DNA from: Planctomycetia bacterium
GTDB lineage: Bacteria; Planctomycetota; Brocadiia; Brocadiales; Brocadiaceae
Reading direction: 5' to 3'
DNA length: 64,000 nt
Assembly: GCA_015075005.1 (NCBI GenBank)
Contig: JABTVC010000002.1
Coordinates: 974,259 to 1,038,258 of the forward strand
Positions 1 to 8,717 of this stretch are shown piece by piece; within the stretch, counting starts at the first letter, position 1; every line of letters begins with the position of its first letter. The position numbers and the translations under genes were made by a program. Below the pieces are notes generated by a model. It did not search any database. It was not told the DNA's origin and saw only the letters and a list, made by a program, of their open reading frames with translations.

Positions 1-782
1 ATGATGATGTCCTTAATGCTTTAAGAGACTCCTGCGAAGCAGAAGTCTCGCCTGTCGCAAAGGAAGTATTTGCAGAACTATTAGAAAACGCAAAGGTTGC
101 TCGTGAATGCCAGATGCCTCTATGCCAGGATACAGGGTTTGCCGTTGTCTTTGTTGATTTAGGCGAGAATGTAGAGATTGCAGGGGGGCGTCTTTACGAT
201 GCTATCAATGACGGTGTCCGCAAAGGATATAACGAAGGTTACTTGCGAAAGTCCATAGTATCAGGACCCCTCAGCCGTGTCAACACAGGCAATAATACCC
301 CGGCCATTATTCATACAGAACTTGTGCCAGGAAATCAGGTAAAGATTACGTTTATGGCAAAGGGGGGCGGATGTGAAAACATGAGCCGGATTGCCATGCT
401 GACACCAGCCGATGGCAGGGAAGGTGTGATTAACTTTGTGGTAGAAACAGTGAGTATAGCGAAGGCCAATCCGTGTCCGCCCATTATTGTGGGTGTTGGC
501 ACTGGTGGTACGTTTGATTATGCAGCCCTTTTAGCCAAAAAGGCACTTTTGAGACCTTTGGGAACAAAACACTGTGATCCTGATACCGCTGACCTGGAAA
601 AGGAAATGCTGGAAAAGATGAATAATTTGGGCATTGGCGCTCAGGGTTTGGGCGGCTGGATTACTGCACTGGCCGTCCATGTGGAATGCTATCCCTGCCA
701 TATTGCCAGCCTGCCGGTAGCTGTTAATATCGAGTGCCATTCGCACCGGGTTAAAACGGTTGTATTAGGAAATTTTCCATAA
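1..782 (+). CDS. Fumarate hydratase, class I, alpha subunit (5' end outside window)
   Basis: This is the alpha subunit of the two-subunit, oxygen-sensitive [4Fe-4S] fumarase (also related to L-tartrate dehydratase TtdA), which interconverts fumarate and malate in the TCA cycle. The frame is open from base 3, well before the first ATG at 114, so the gene starts upstream of the window. Family motifs visible are MPLCQDTG, whose Cys is a cluster ligand, GGGCENMS, and the C-terminal run IASLPVAVNIECHSHR. It is followed by the beta subunit after about 100 bases, the usual arrangement. Assignment is secure; whether the physiological substrate is fumarate or tartrate is not decided by sequence alone, but fumarate is far more likely in this lineage. 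Confidence 0.9.
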   Translation, partial: DDVLNALRDSCEAEVSPVAKEVFAELLENAKVARECQMPLCQDTGFAVVFVDLGENVEIAGGRLYDAINDGVRKGYNEGYLRKSIVSGPLSRVNTGNNTPAIIHTELVPGNQVKITFMAKGGGCENMSRIAMLTPADGREGVINFVVETVSIAKANPCPPIIVGVGTGGTFDYAALLAKKALLRPLGTKHCDPDTADLEKEMLEKMNNLGIGAQGLGGWITALAVHVECYPCHIASLPVAVNIECHSHRVKTVVLGNFP

Positions 783-785
783 CTA

Positions 786-858
786 TTCACTGCAAAGATG
801 CAGAGGGCGCAAGGGATGACACGAAATGATAAAAGATGAATGCGCTCTTTGCGGCGAA
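786..858. repeat. Degenerate palindromic intergenic repeat (GCAGAG type)
   Basis: The spacer between the fumarase genes holds an imperfect inverted repeat. The left arm reads TTCACTGCAAAGATGCAGAG and the right arm contains GCGCTCTTTGCGGCGAA. It resembles the 'accgcagagacgcagag' stem-loop repeats scattered between genes in many bacterial genomes. It overlaps the first possible ATG of the beta subunit at 840, which argues that the real start is the later ATG at 882. Confidence 0.5.
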
Positions 859-881
859 CTATTACTTCTAAAAGGTTACGG

Positions 882-1439
882 ATGTCAAATATCATCCATT
901 TAAAAACACCTCTGCTGGACAATGAAATTGCAAACCTCAGGATTGGGGACAAGGTAGTTATCAGCGGAATTATTTACACGGCCAGGGATGCAGCACATAA
1001 ACGGCTCGCAGCACTCATTGATCAAGGCAATGACCTGCCTTTTGATGTTCGGGATCAGATTATTTATTACGTAGGTCCGAGCCCTGCACAACCTGACAGG
1101 CCTATCGGATCGTGTGGTCCTACCACGAGCTATCGCATGGATGTTTATACGCCCAAATTGCTGGCAAGAGGCCTCAAGGCCACTATTGGTAAGGGAAATC
1201 GCTCTGAACGTGTCATTGAAGCCATGAAACAATATAGGGCAGTCTATTTTGTCGCTACGGGGGGTGCCGCAGCCTTGTTGGCAAAGGCCGTAAAAAAGGC
1301 TGATGTCGTTGCATACAAAGACCTGGGGGCGGAGGCCGTTATGCGAATCGAGGTGGAAAATTTTCCTGTAGTAGTTGCCAATGATATCTATGGAAATGAT
1401 TTGTACCGGGAAGGACTTGCAAAATACAAGAAAGCGTGA
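882..1439 (+). CDS. Fumarate hydratase, class I, beta subunit
   Basis: This is the beta subunit partner of the upstream alpha chain in class I fumarase. Visible family features are the N-terminal LKTPLLDNEIANLRIGD segment, the swivelling-domain motif GSCGPTTSYRMD near residue 75, and ATGGAAALLAKAVKK followed by a C-terminal FPVVVANDIYGNDLY block. The ORF is open from an ATG at 840, but that codon lies inside a repeat. The ATG at 882 is preceded by AAAGG at a suitable distance and gives the normal N-terminus of about 185 aa. It is probably co-transcribed with the alpha subunit. Confidence 0.88.
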   Translation: MSNIIHLKTPLLDNEIANLRIGDKVVISGIIYTARDAAHKRLAALIDQGNDLPFDVRDQIIYYVGPSPAQPDRPIGSCGPTTSYRMDVYTPKLLARGLKATIGKGNRSERVIEAMKQYRAVYFVATGGAAALLAKAVKKADVVAYKDLGAEAVMRIEVENFPVVVANDIYGNDLYREGLAKYKKA

Positions 1440-1580
1440 AGTCATTGCTGATATTGCAGTGACCGGTATCCTGGGGTACGATGCGATGAAATTTTAAATG
1501 TCTTTTTCGGAAGAGGCCTGTCTGAAAGGAAAGATTGGGAAAATCCGCGGGACACAGCTTATGCAACTCCTCATCAAAAT

Positions 1581-2705
1581 ATGCAAATGCAAATAAATAA
1601 AAGGGCTTGGTTGAAATGGGGTGTAATTTCCTGTGGTATAGTTTCCGGCATTGCCTTAACGGTAATCTTAACCGTTCCGGCATTTATTTCCGGAGATTTT
1701 ACACAACAAAAGATTGCTCAAATAGTGGAGGAAAGGTTTCAAACCGTCCGTGAAGTTGGACCGGTTTCCTTTCATTGGCCCAACAGGGTTACCATCTCCT
1801 ATCTTACTATCCAAAGGGACGAACAGGATACAGATGCTTCGATACGGTGTGAGCATATTCAGACCACGGTTCGTCTCCTCCCTTTGCTCTTTAAAAAAAT
1901 CGCTATCAGGAAAATTTCTATACAACAAATCAACTATGAAAACCGGCTGTTGGTGAGAAATCTTGTTACCGACACATTTTCATTCAATCGTGGTATTGTT
2001 TCAACCCATGCACATCTCACGGTAAATGAAGGTCAGGCTATCATAAAAGGAGTGATTGACCTCCTACAAAAGAGACCGGCATTCGATCTTTCGTTTGAGG
2101 CAAAAGACGTTCATATTACCCAGGATATTCCGGTCCTCGGCCTCATCCCCATTTTTGCGATGAAGGATGGTGAAACAGGTGGCATGCTATGCCTTACCGG
2201 TGCTGTGCGGGGCAATGGTCTGGGCAAGGATATCCTCAATAAAGAGCTGGTTGCTGATGTTAACCTTGAAGTAAGGGATGGATATATCCGGGGCAATAAG
2301 GTATTATCTTCCATACTGGAAATCTTGGGAGAAAAAGACCTGTATTCGTTTGATTCCATGAAAGCGGTAATCCAGATAAGGGACGGTAAGGTTTATACCC
2401 AAAAGATGGACATTCAGGGTCAGATTATGAGCATGAGCGCGTCTGGCATGGCTGAGTTTGAAGGCTCAATCTCTTACGATGCCCTGGTTAAACTGAACAA
2501 AGAATATTTACGCGGGGACGTAGATAAAATTGCAGGGCTTGTTTTAAAACAAAATACATTACCAATAGAAATACGGGGTACCACACAAAATCCCCGTGTT
2601 GCAGTAAAACTTGATAAAGATAACCTTGAACATATCGTCAAAGGGTTGGTTAATGAGTTTTTACACACCTCAAAGGAAAAACGAAAAAAAAGAGAAGAGA
2701 AATAA
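1581..2705 (+). CDS. AsmA/TamB-like envelope protein
   Basis: This 374-aa protein has an N-terminal signal anchor (hydrophobic residues about 12-35) followed by a long beta-rich region with repeated 'VNLEVRDGYIRGNKVL' and 'VIQIRDGKVYTQKMDIQG' patterns. These are typical of AsmA-like and DUF748-type proteins, which bridge inner and outer membranes and help lipid or outer-membrane protein traffic. The C-terminus ends in a very basic lysine-rich tail. There is no obvious Shine-Dalgarno sequence, and a second in-frame ATG lies two codons downstream. It is followed 6 bases later by a CvpA gene, suggesting one operon. The family call rests on overall pattern, not on a catalytic motif. Confidence 0.55.
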   Translation: MQMQINKRAWLKWGVISCGIVSGIALTVILTVPAFISGDFTQQKIAQIVEERFQTVREVGPVSFHWPNRVTISYLTIQRDEQDTDASIRCEHIQTTVRLLPLLFKKIAIRKISIQQINYENRLLVRNLVTDTFSFNRGIVSTHAHLTVNEGQAIIKGVIDLLQKRPAFDLSFEAKDVHITQDIPVLGLIPIFAMKDGETGGMLCLTGAVRGNGLGKDILNKELVADVNLEVRDGYIRGNKVLSSILEILGEKDLYSFDSMKAVIQIRDGKVYTQKMDIQGQIMSMSASGMAEFEGSISYDALVKLNKEYLRGDVDKIAGLVLKQNTLPIEIRGTTQNPRVAVKLDKDNLEHIVKGLVNEFLHTSKEKRKKREEK

Positions 2706-2711
2706 TTAGCT

Positions 2712-3278
2712 ATGAATTGGATTGATTACGGAATCTTTACCGTCTTGTTTTTTGCAACGGTCTTTGGACTTGCCAGTGGCCCGGTGCTTCAATTTCTCAG
2801 GATCGGATGCCTGCTGATCTCTTTCTTTGCGGCGTTGCTTTTTCATGGTGTCCTGAGTAACTTCATGATGGGTATTTTTGCCCCATCCACGGCCAACTTA
2901 GCAGGCTACTTTAGTATCTTTGGTGTTGCGTTCGTAGCTACCTATATTGTTACCGATCTTGTAAAAAGGATCATTGGAAAATGGGGAATAGGGTTCGGGC
3001 TCAGGTTGCTGGGCGGATTGTTAGGTATTCTGAAAGGGCTTGTATTTTGCGGTGTAATTATCTTCGGCGTCTTGTTATTTTGCGGTAAATCAACCTGTGA
3101 CACGGTTCATACCTCAAAGATTGCAACTCAAATCGGGAAAGGCATGCAGGTCATCATCTCCAGTATTCCGGAAAATGTCTCAGGCAAAGTCAAGGGTTAT
3201 GCGGACAGTATCAAGAAAAAGAATCTACCGAAAGACGCAAAACCAGATAAAGATGAAGATTTCAAGTCGTCGCCGTGA
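2712..3278 (+). CDS. CvpA family membrane protein
   Basis: This 188-aa protein has four hydrophobic segments in the order expected for CvpA (colicin V production family): residues about 5-25, 28-48, 65-85 and 100-125. Gly-rich GLRLLGGLLGILKGLVFCGVI precedes the last helix, as is usual in the family. The C-terminal tail is charged and probably cytoplasmic. CvpA proteins are linked to envelope homeostasis, but their molecular function is unknown. The gene starts 6 bases after the AsmA-like gene, so both probably share a transcript. Immediately downstream the syntenic block ends and a decayed island begins. Confidence 0.75.
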   Translation: MNWIDYGIFTVLFFATVFGLASGPVLQFLRIGCLLISFFAALLFHGVLSNFMMGIFAPSTANLAGYFSIFGVAFVATYIVTDLVKRIIGKWGIGFGLRLLGGLLGILKGLVFCGVIIFGVLLFCGKSTCDTVHTSKIATQIGKGMQVIISSIPENVSGKVKGYADSIKKKNLPKDAKPDKDEDFKSSP

Positions 3279-3323
3279 CCCGCACAGGAAAGATCTCTTT
3301 TATTCGTAATTCTATGGTTCGGG

Positions 3324-3950
3324 GTGTTTGTGGCATTCCAGAAATATATCTCTGATGCGTTTAGTGATCTACACAATAAGCTGAAAGCCGGCAAAGGCGA
3401 ATATGAAGGGGCAGACCCGGAAGACGCCGATGAATACCTCGCCCACAATATCTTTTTCGTACCCGAAAAAGCCCGCTGGCAGTATTTGCAGGACAGGGCG
3501 AAAAAACCGGATATCGGCAAGTTGCTTGACGAGGCGATGGACGCCATCGAAAAAATCAACGCCTCGTTAAAAGGCATTTTGCCGAAAATCTATGCCGATC
3601 CGGAACTGAATAAACAGCGTTTGGGCGAACTCATTGACCTGATTGGAACCATCGGTTTTAATCAGGACGGACACAAAGCCAAAGATTTGTTAGGCCGTGT
3701 GTATGAATATTTTCTCGGTCAGTTTGCCGACGCCGAAGGCAAAAAAGGAGGGCAGTTTTGGACTCCGGTAATTATTGTGAAACTCCTGGTAGAAATGCTT
3801 GAACCATACAACGGGCGACGGAAGAAGAGATTGATGACGGAATTCCCTTTGACGAAAAGATGAATGCATTGACCGCAAATCTGGCGGCACAATTTGCCAA
3901 AGGGAGTGAGTTGGAAAAGACTATCCGCGAGAACTTAAAGGGGAGGGGAG
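3324..3950 (+). pseudogene. Type I restriction-modification methylase (hsdM), internally deleted
   Basis: Residues from ISDAFSDLHNKL through GQFWTPVIIVKLLVEMLEP match the N-terminal half of HsdM up to the start of the SAM-binding region. The frame then breaks at about 3810-3825. The next recognisable piece, in another frame, is the HsdM C-terminus (DDGIPFDEKMNALTANLAAQF...LEKTIRENLKG). The NPPF-type catalytic centre and most of the methylase domain are missing, and the first 50 or so residues are also absent. The gene cannot make an active methylase. It sits directly downstream of cvpA and marks the edge of the island. Confidence 0.8.
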
Positions 3951-4327
3951 CCAAAGTTATCGATAGGCTTTCATACGACCTGCACGAAGCATTTCCGGAT
4001 ATGAAGGGATTTTCGTCAAGAAATCTTAAATATATGCGCGCATTTGCCACCGCATGGCCGGACAAGGCAATTGTGCAAGAGCTTCTTGCACAATTAAGCT
4101 GGTATCAGAATTTAGCTCTTTTAGAAAAAATCAAAGATGGGGATGCCCGCATCTGGTATGCCAGACAAACACGAGCGCACGGATGGAGCCACAATATTCT
4201 CAAGCATCAAATAGAATTGCGTCTTTATGAACGGCAAGGCAAGTTAACGAATAATTTCAGTTTAACTTTGCCGCCTGCCGAGTCTGATATGGCAACTCAG
4301 ATTTTTTCTTCTCAAATTAGTCAATAG
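3951..4327 (+). pseudogene. DUF1016 / YhcG-type protein N-terminal fragment
   Basis: Beginning at AKVIDRLSYDLHEAFP and continuing through the motifs GFSSRNLKYMRAFA, WYARQTRAHGWSHN and LPPAESDMATQ, the sequence follows the N-terminal winged-helix region of DUF1016 proteins. Those proteins carry a C-terminal PDDEXK nuclease domain and often lie in type I restriction loci. Here the reading frame is fused in frame behind the HsdM C-terminus, and it is cut by the left end of an insertion sequence, so the nuclease half is absent. The remaining ORF would make a 155-aa chimera from an ATG at 3860 if translated. Confidence 0.7.
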
Positions 4328-5627
4328 AAATTGAGGAGAAATTTCATTCAATCATTGAAAAAGTGGACATTTGGTGTTTCCTATATACCGATATATAACT
4401 TATTTACAGGAGGCCAGCAATGTCCACGTTAAGTATATTACCATATTTTCCTTTTCAGCGGGTAAAATTACAAAGCAAACTGTTTTTCTGATGCTGAGAT
4501 ATCAGCTTACTGCAGTGCCCGATGAACGATTTCACCCAATATGTCATGTGTGTGGCAGCAAAGCACAGCGCATTTATCGTCACGACAAACGAGCTTTGCG
4601 GGATATGAATCTTGGGCCCGTTCGCGTATGGATAAATTGTTCGTATCGTAAGATAGCCTGTGAGTCATGCAATCGAATCGTAGTTGAAGACTTAGGTTTT
4701 TCAACCTTACAGTCGTGTTACGCATCGTTTAGCAGCGTATATTCACGAACTGTGTAAAATGTTAACCATTACCGAAGTTGCAAAACATTTTGGAATGAAC
4801 TGGAAAACAGTAAAAGCAATCGATAAGTTTTTCTGGAACGACAATACGCGCAGACTGACTATCAGCATCTTCGCATACTGGCAGTAGAGCAAAATCTCTG
4901 TTAAGAAGGGACAGCGCTATTTGACCGTTGTTCTGGACTATCTGAGTGGTCGGGTAGTCTGGGTGGGGGTAAGGAAAGAACAAAAGAAACCCTGGAAACC
5001 TTCTTTGCCGGTATGACAGAGGAGGAAAGACAGTCTCTTGAGGCCATTGCCATGGATATGTGGACCACTTATATTCTTGCAGTAAAAAGTATGTGCCGCA
5101 TGTCAAGATAGTCTTTGACCTGTTTCATGTAGTATCAGGTTTTTGGTAAAGTTATTGACAAGGTACGAAATGCTGAATACCAAAAGCGTCGAAAGGAGGA
5201 CAAGGACGTCTTCAAGGGTTCAAAATATCTTTTGTTAAAAACAAACGAAATATTCGCAGGAAAAACACCAGGAACATCTCAAACAGCTCTTGTCACTCAA
5301 TGAAACAATAAATACCGTTCTGATTCTTAAAGACAAACTCAAACATATTTGGACTTATACCTCACGGACGTGGGCGAGAGAAAAGCCATTGACGAATGGT
5401 GCGCTTAGCAAAACGATAAACCATTCTGTTGTGCATAAGTTTGCAAACATGCTTATGAAACATAGCTATGGAATCTTGAATCACTGTGACTATAAAATTC
5501 ATACCAGTAAACTCGAAGGGGTTAATAATAAGATCAAGGTTATCAAAGAAAAACATGGATTTCATGACGAACGGTACTTTTCATTAAAAATTATACAAGC
5601 TTTTGCAAACTAATTTGGAGAAGAACC
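4304..5627 (+). mobile_element. ISL3-family insertion sequence, copy A (transposase broken)
   Basis: The element is about 1324 bp and nearly identical to the copy at 24365-25688. The right inverted repeat ends in ACTAATTTGGAGAAGAACC; the left end matches it with one lost C and two altered bases. The transposase starts at MSTLSILPYFPF (near 4420), shows the zinc-binding CHVCGS...CESCNR of ISL3 transposases and ends with SKLEGVNNKIKVIKEKHGF. Indels split it into at least four frames, for example an extra A in the segment that reads LAVDEISVKKGQ in copy B. No target duplication flanks this copy. The element is non-autonomous as it stands. Confidence 0.85.
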
Positions 5628-5935
5628 ATAAAGTTATAGAGTTTATTCCGGCTGATTCACCGGAGGCAGAGGGCTTAAACAAAGAATATAGATCGATTAG
5701 AGATAGAGAAAAGCCTAAATTTCTACCTAGTGAAATTGTCAAAAAGATGCGAGATAATGGTTATGCCAAATTTGGAATGCATCAGCATACAATGCTTTGG
5801 CAAGAGATTGACGCGAAAAACCCATCAAAAGGATTTGGTGTTCTTGTTTCAAAAACATGGTACTGGTATGAATTGTGGTTAAAAGAAGTTGAAGCTTATT
5901 GCTTAAAAAATAAAAACGAGTTTATGAATCTATGA
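5628..5935 (+). pseudogene. C-terminal fragment, possibly DUF3644-type
   Basis: The open frame runs out of the right end of the insertion sequence, and its own content starts at about 5628. It holds about 100 residues, including LPSEIVKKMRDNGYAKFG and a Trp/Tyr-rich TWYWYELWLKEVEAYC. I recall this pattern from the C-terminus of DUF3644 proteins, an uncharacterised family associated with abortive infection, but I am not certain. The upstream part of the gene is missing. Its stop codon overlaps the next small ORF (ATGA), so an operon structure survives. Confidence 0.4.
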
Positions 5936-6027
5936 CCATGTACGAATCAGAAATAGAACAAATCACCCTCGCCGCTATCCGCGAAGCGCTGCTGCCGAAA
6001 TTGATGAATGGGGAAATTAAGGTATGA
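5932..6027 (+). pseudogene. HsdS (type I specificity subunit) C-terminal stub
   Basis: This 31-codon ORF contains IEQITLAAIREALLPKLMNG followed by EIKV and a stop, which is the typical C-terminal end of HsdS, the DNA-recognition subunit of type I restriction enzymes. Both target recognition domains are gone. Its start overlaps the preceding stop and its stop overlaps the ATG of the next gene (GTATGA), so the following GHKL gene was the next member of the original restriction operon. The remnant is non-functional. Confidence 0.65.
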
Positions 6028-8054
6028 GAGAACTTAGAAATATAGATACTTCATTTGAAAGTTACCAGAAAATAATAGACCTATATCAAACATATAAAGA
6101 CAGTATTTTTGAAGAAATTGAACTGGATTTACATCAATGGTTTGCAGCAAATATGAGTTCTGCTTTAGGAGGAGTACTTGATAAAATTGCTGAAAACCTT
6201 AATGAAGTTAAATTTAAAAATATTTCTGAAAATATAAAAACCATTTTGCTTAAAAATGTTTGGGTCTTCAGGCAAGTGAGTGGGTAAAAATAAGCCATGA
6301 AGTGACTGCAACATAGCATAGAACAAGGGAAAAAGGAGTTTTTATATGAGCAAAAAAACTGTATGATAATTAAATGGAAAAAAAGAGACGACTGCTGGAC
6401 GAATATCGGTTCCCCGGGTTTGTTCCGAGAGCAGAAATTAAGGGGATATTTGGAGACTCAAATGCCCGCGATATAAGACTTAAGCGGACACAAAAAAACG
6501 GTATGCGGGTGTTGTGGAAAGATTCATTGGAGTCAATACGACAAGAAGGAGCGTCAGGTACAGGATTTATCCTGTGGAGATGCACGGATTTACCTGGAAG
6601 TGGAGGTACGGCGAGTATTATGTCGGAAGTGCGGAAAGGTGAAGCAGGAAAAACTGGAATGGCTTGCGGACAATCCCTTTACACGAAGCGATTTGCCTGT
6701 TCTGTGGGACGGAGTGCAGGACTATGACCGTAAAGGATGTGGCGAAGGATTTCAGGCTGGACTGGGATACGGTGAAGACATTAGACAAAGAATACATGAA
6801 GAAGCAACTTCGGAGGTATCCAGTAGCAGCACCTCGTGTAATTGGTATAGACGAAATATCTATAAGGAAAGGGCATACCTATCGGATAGTGGTAAGCGAT
6901 TTGGAGCGTGGAAGGCCGATTTGGTTTGGAGGAAAGGATAGGTCAAAGAGAGTCTTGATCTATTTACCAGTGGCTTGGTGCAAAGAAGGTAAAGAAGCTA
7001 CGGTTGGCAGTAATGGATATGTGGAAGGCATTTGAGAAGTCAACGAGTGAGAATGCGTTTCATGCTGCTGCGATTCTTTATGACAAGTTTCATGTAATGA
7101 GGCATCTTGGGGAAGCGTTGGACAAAGTGCGGAAGATGGAATATGCACGGCTTTCAGGTAAAGAACGTTCGTATATCAAAGGTCAGAAATATACGCTTCT
7201 ATCGAACAGAGAACCTCACCCTTGATGGACGCAAGTCGTTAAAAGCTACTCATGGCAAACAAACGGCTCAACACTGCCTATCTGTTGAGGGAATCGCTGG
7301 ACAGTTATGGAGCTATAAGACAGAGGGATGGTCAAGGAAGTTTTTCGATAACTGGAAGGAATCGTTGAAGTGGCAACGGTTAAAGCCTTACGAGAAGTTT
7401 GCAGAAATGATAGAAACACTGGGATGGCATTGCAGCATACAGCAGACCTGAGAACAAAGTGCGCTTTAGGCTTTGTCGAAGGTCTTAATAACAAGATCAG
7501 GTGATAGAGAAAGGGCATACGGTCTGAGAGATGAGAATATCTTTGGCTGAAAATTCTTACTTGCATGCTACCGGGGATATAAAATGCAAAATTTACCCAC
7601 TCACTTGCCTGAAGAGCCAAATGTTTTTTTATCTTATTATGGTTTTAACAGAATTATGGACAGCAACAATACAACCATTAAATTCTTAAAATTAAAACCG
7701 ACAGATGGGAAATATTTTAATTTATATGTGGCAAACGAACTTTTAAGCCGCCCTGAACTTCCTTGCATATCTTTGCCGTTGAAAAAGAAGATGACAGAGG
7801 CGATTTATGAAATTTTTGTCAATGCTCAGATTCATAGCGAGACTAAAAATATCTATACCTGCGGTCAGTTTTACCCGCAAAAGGATATAATCGAATTTAC
7901 CATTACCGATACTGGCATTGGCTTTAAGAATAGAATTAATCAGAGGTTTAAAAAAAATCTTACATCAACACAGGCCATACAATGGGCAACCAATGACCGT
8001 CACACCACAAAAATAGGTGTTTCCGGTGGTTTCAGGTTGGACGATATATTCTAA
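6024..8054 (+). pseudogene. GHKL-type ATP-binding protein interrupted by an insertion sequence
   Basis: The gene begins at 6024, is split by an insertion at 6262-7618 and resumes at 7627. Removing the element and one 8-bp target copy joins the codons for LLKNV and FLSYYGFN exactly in frame, giving 221 aa. The C-terminal half has a histidine-kinase-like ATPase fold: an N box in AIYEIFVNAQIHSE and a G1 box DTGIGF. The protein stops soon after a GG motif (SGGFRLDDIF), so the G2 region and the last strand and helix appear lost. The next gene, a STAS-like protein, follows 11 bases later with the ribosome site AAAAGGAG. The ATPase/STAS pairing recalls anti-sigma kinase modules, which is inference. 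Confidence 0.7.
6262..7618 (+). mobile_element. ISL3-family insertion sequence, second type (1357 bp, transposase broken)
   Basis: The terminal inverted repeats are about 27 bp: the left end starts GGGTCTTCAGGCAAGTGAGT and the right end is its near-perfect complement, finishing at GAAGAGCC. An 8-bp direct repeat, AAATGTTT, flanks both ends (6254-6261 and 7619-7626), the duplication size of ISL3 elements. The transposase is of the IS204/IS1001 type, with motifs MTVKDVAKDFRLDWDTVK, VIGIDEISIRKGHTYR, LAVMDMWKAF and GLNNKIR. It is spread over several frames, so it is inactive. A 182-bp fragment of the same element lies at 59245-59426. Confidence 0.88.
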
Positions 8055-8065
8055 AAGGAGAACGT

Positions 8066-8413
8066 ATGGAAATATTAACAATAAGCGTGTTTAATACTGT
8101 TGGAAACTCTTTTTGTGTTGAGGCTGATGATGGACAGAAAGTTTACGAGCTTATTAAAAAAGCATTGCAGGAAAACAGAAAGGTAAAGACGTCATTTCAA
8201 AATGTGGAAATGCTGACTTCTGCATTCCTCAATACTGCAATTGGGCGGCTTTATAAGGATTTTACGGAAGAAGAAATAAAAAGCAGTCTCTCTGTTGACA
8301 ATCTTGCAAATGAAGATGCCGCACTCTTAAAAAGGGTTGTCAGCACGGCAAAGCTTTATTATAAAGACCCAGAAGAAATGGAAAAATCCATAACTGAGAT
8401 ACTGGGAGAATAG
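8066..8413 (+). CDS. STAS-like domain protein (DUF4325)
   Basis: This intact 115-aa protein contains the block NVEMLTSAFLNTAIGRLY (residues about 47-64), characteristic of the DUF4325 family. That family has a STAS-like fold related to anti-sigma factor antagonists, but its biochemical role is unknown. It follows a GHKL ATPase by 11 bases with a good ribosome site and precedes a PIN-like ORF by 2 bases, forming a tight three-gene unit. By analogy with SpoIIAB/SpoIIAA, the ATPase could phosphorylate or bind it, but no experiment known to me shows this. It is the only complete gene of the unit here. Confidence 0.75.
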   Translation: MEILTISVFNTVGNSFCVEADDGQKVYELIKKALQENRKVKTSFQNVEMLTSAFLNTAIGRLYKDFTEEEIKSSLSVDNLANEDAALLKRVVSTAKLYYKDPEEMEKSITEILGE

Positions 8414-8415
8414 CT

Positions 8416-8631
8416 ATGAAAAAAAGATATTCTTCTAAAGACATTTCATTAATCTGTAACAGACAGATATTTTTTGATGCTAATGTAATAATCTATATTT
8501 TCTGGCCAACAGGCCAATATAGCCGGGAGCAACAGTATTCCTCTATTTTTGGCCAGCTTATTAAGCAAAACAATGAAACCGAAACTCGCCTCAAACGCAC
8601 CATGACTTGTGCGCCAATTTTCAAAGGCTAG
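8416..8631 (+). pseudogene. PIN-like domain N-terminal fragment
   Basis: The N-terminal segment RQIFFDANVIIYIFWPTG resembles the first strand of PIN nuclease domains, where the Asp in FDAN would be the first metal-binding acidic residue. The similarity to a PIN domain extends about 50 residues; then the sequence becomes unlike any domain and stops after 71 aa, against the usual 120-150 aa. The remaining acidic residues of the PIN active site are absent. It starts 2 bases after the DUF4325 gene. The 85 bases after it show no clear gene before hflC. Confidence 0.5.
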
Positions 8632-8717
8632 TTACGGATTGTATTACTTATGGCCTTTACAAATTCCGTTGGACGCAACGCCATTCTCCTTAACCCGGTT
8701 AATACCATAGGTATCAT

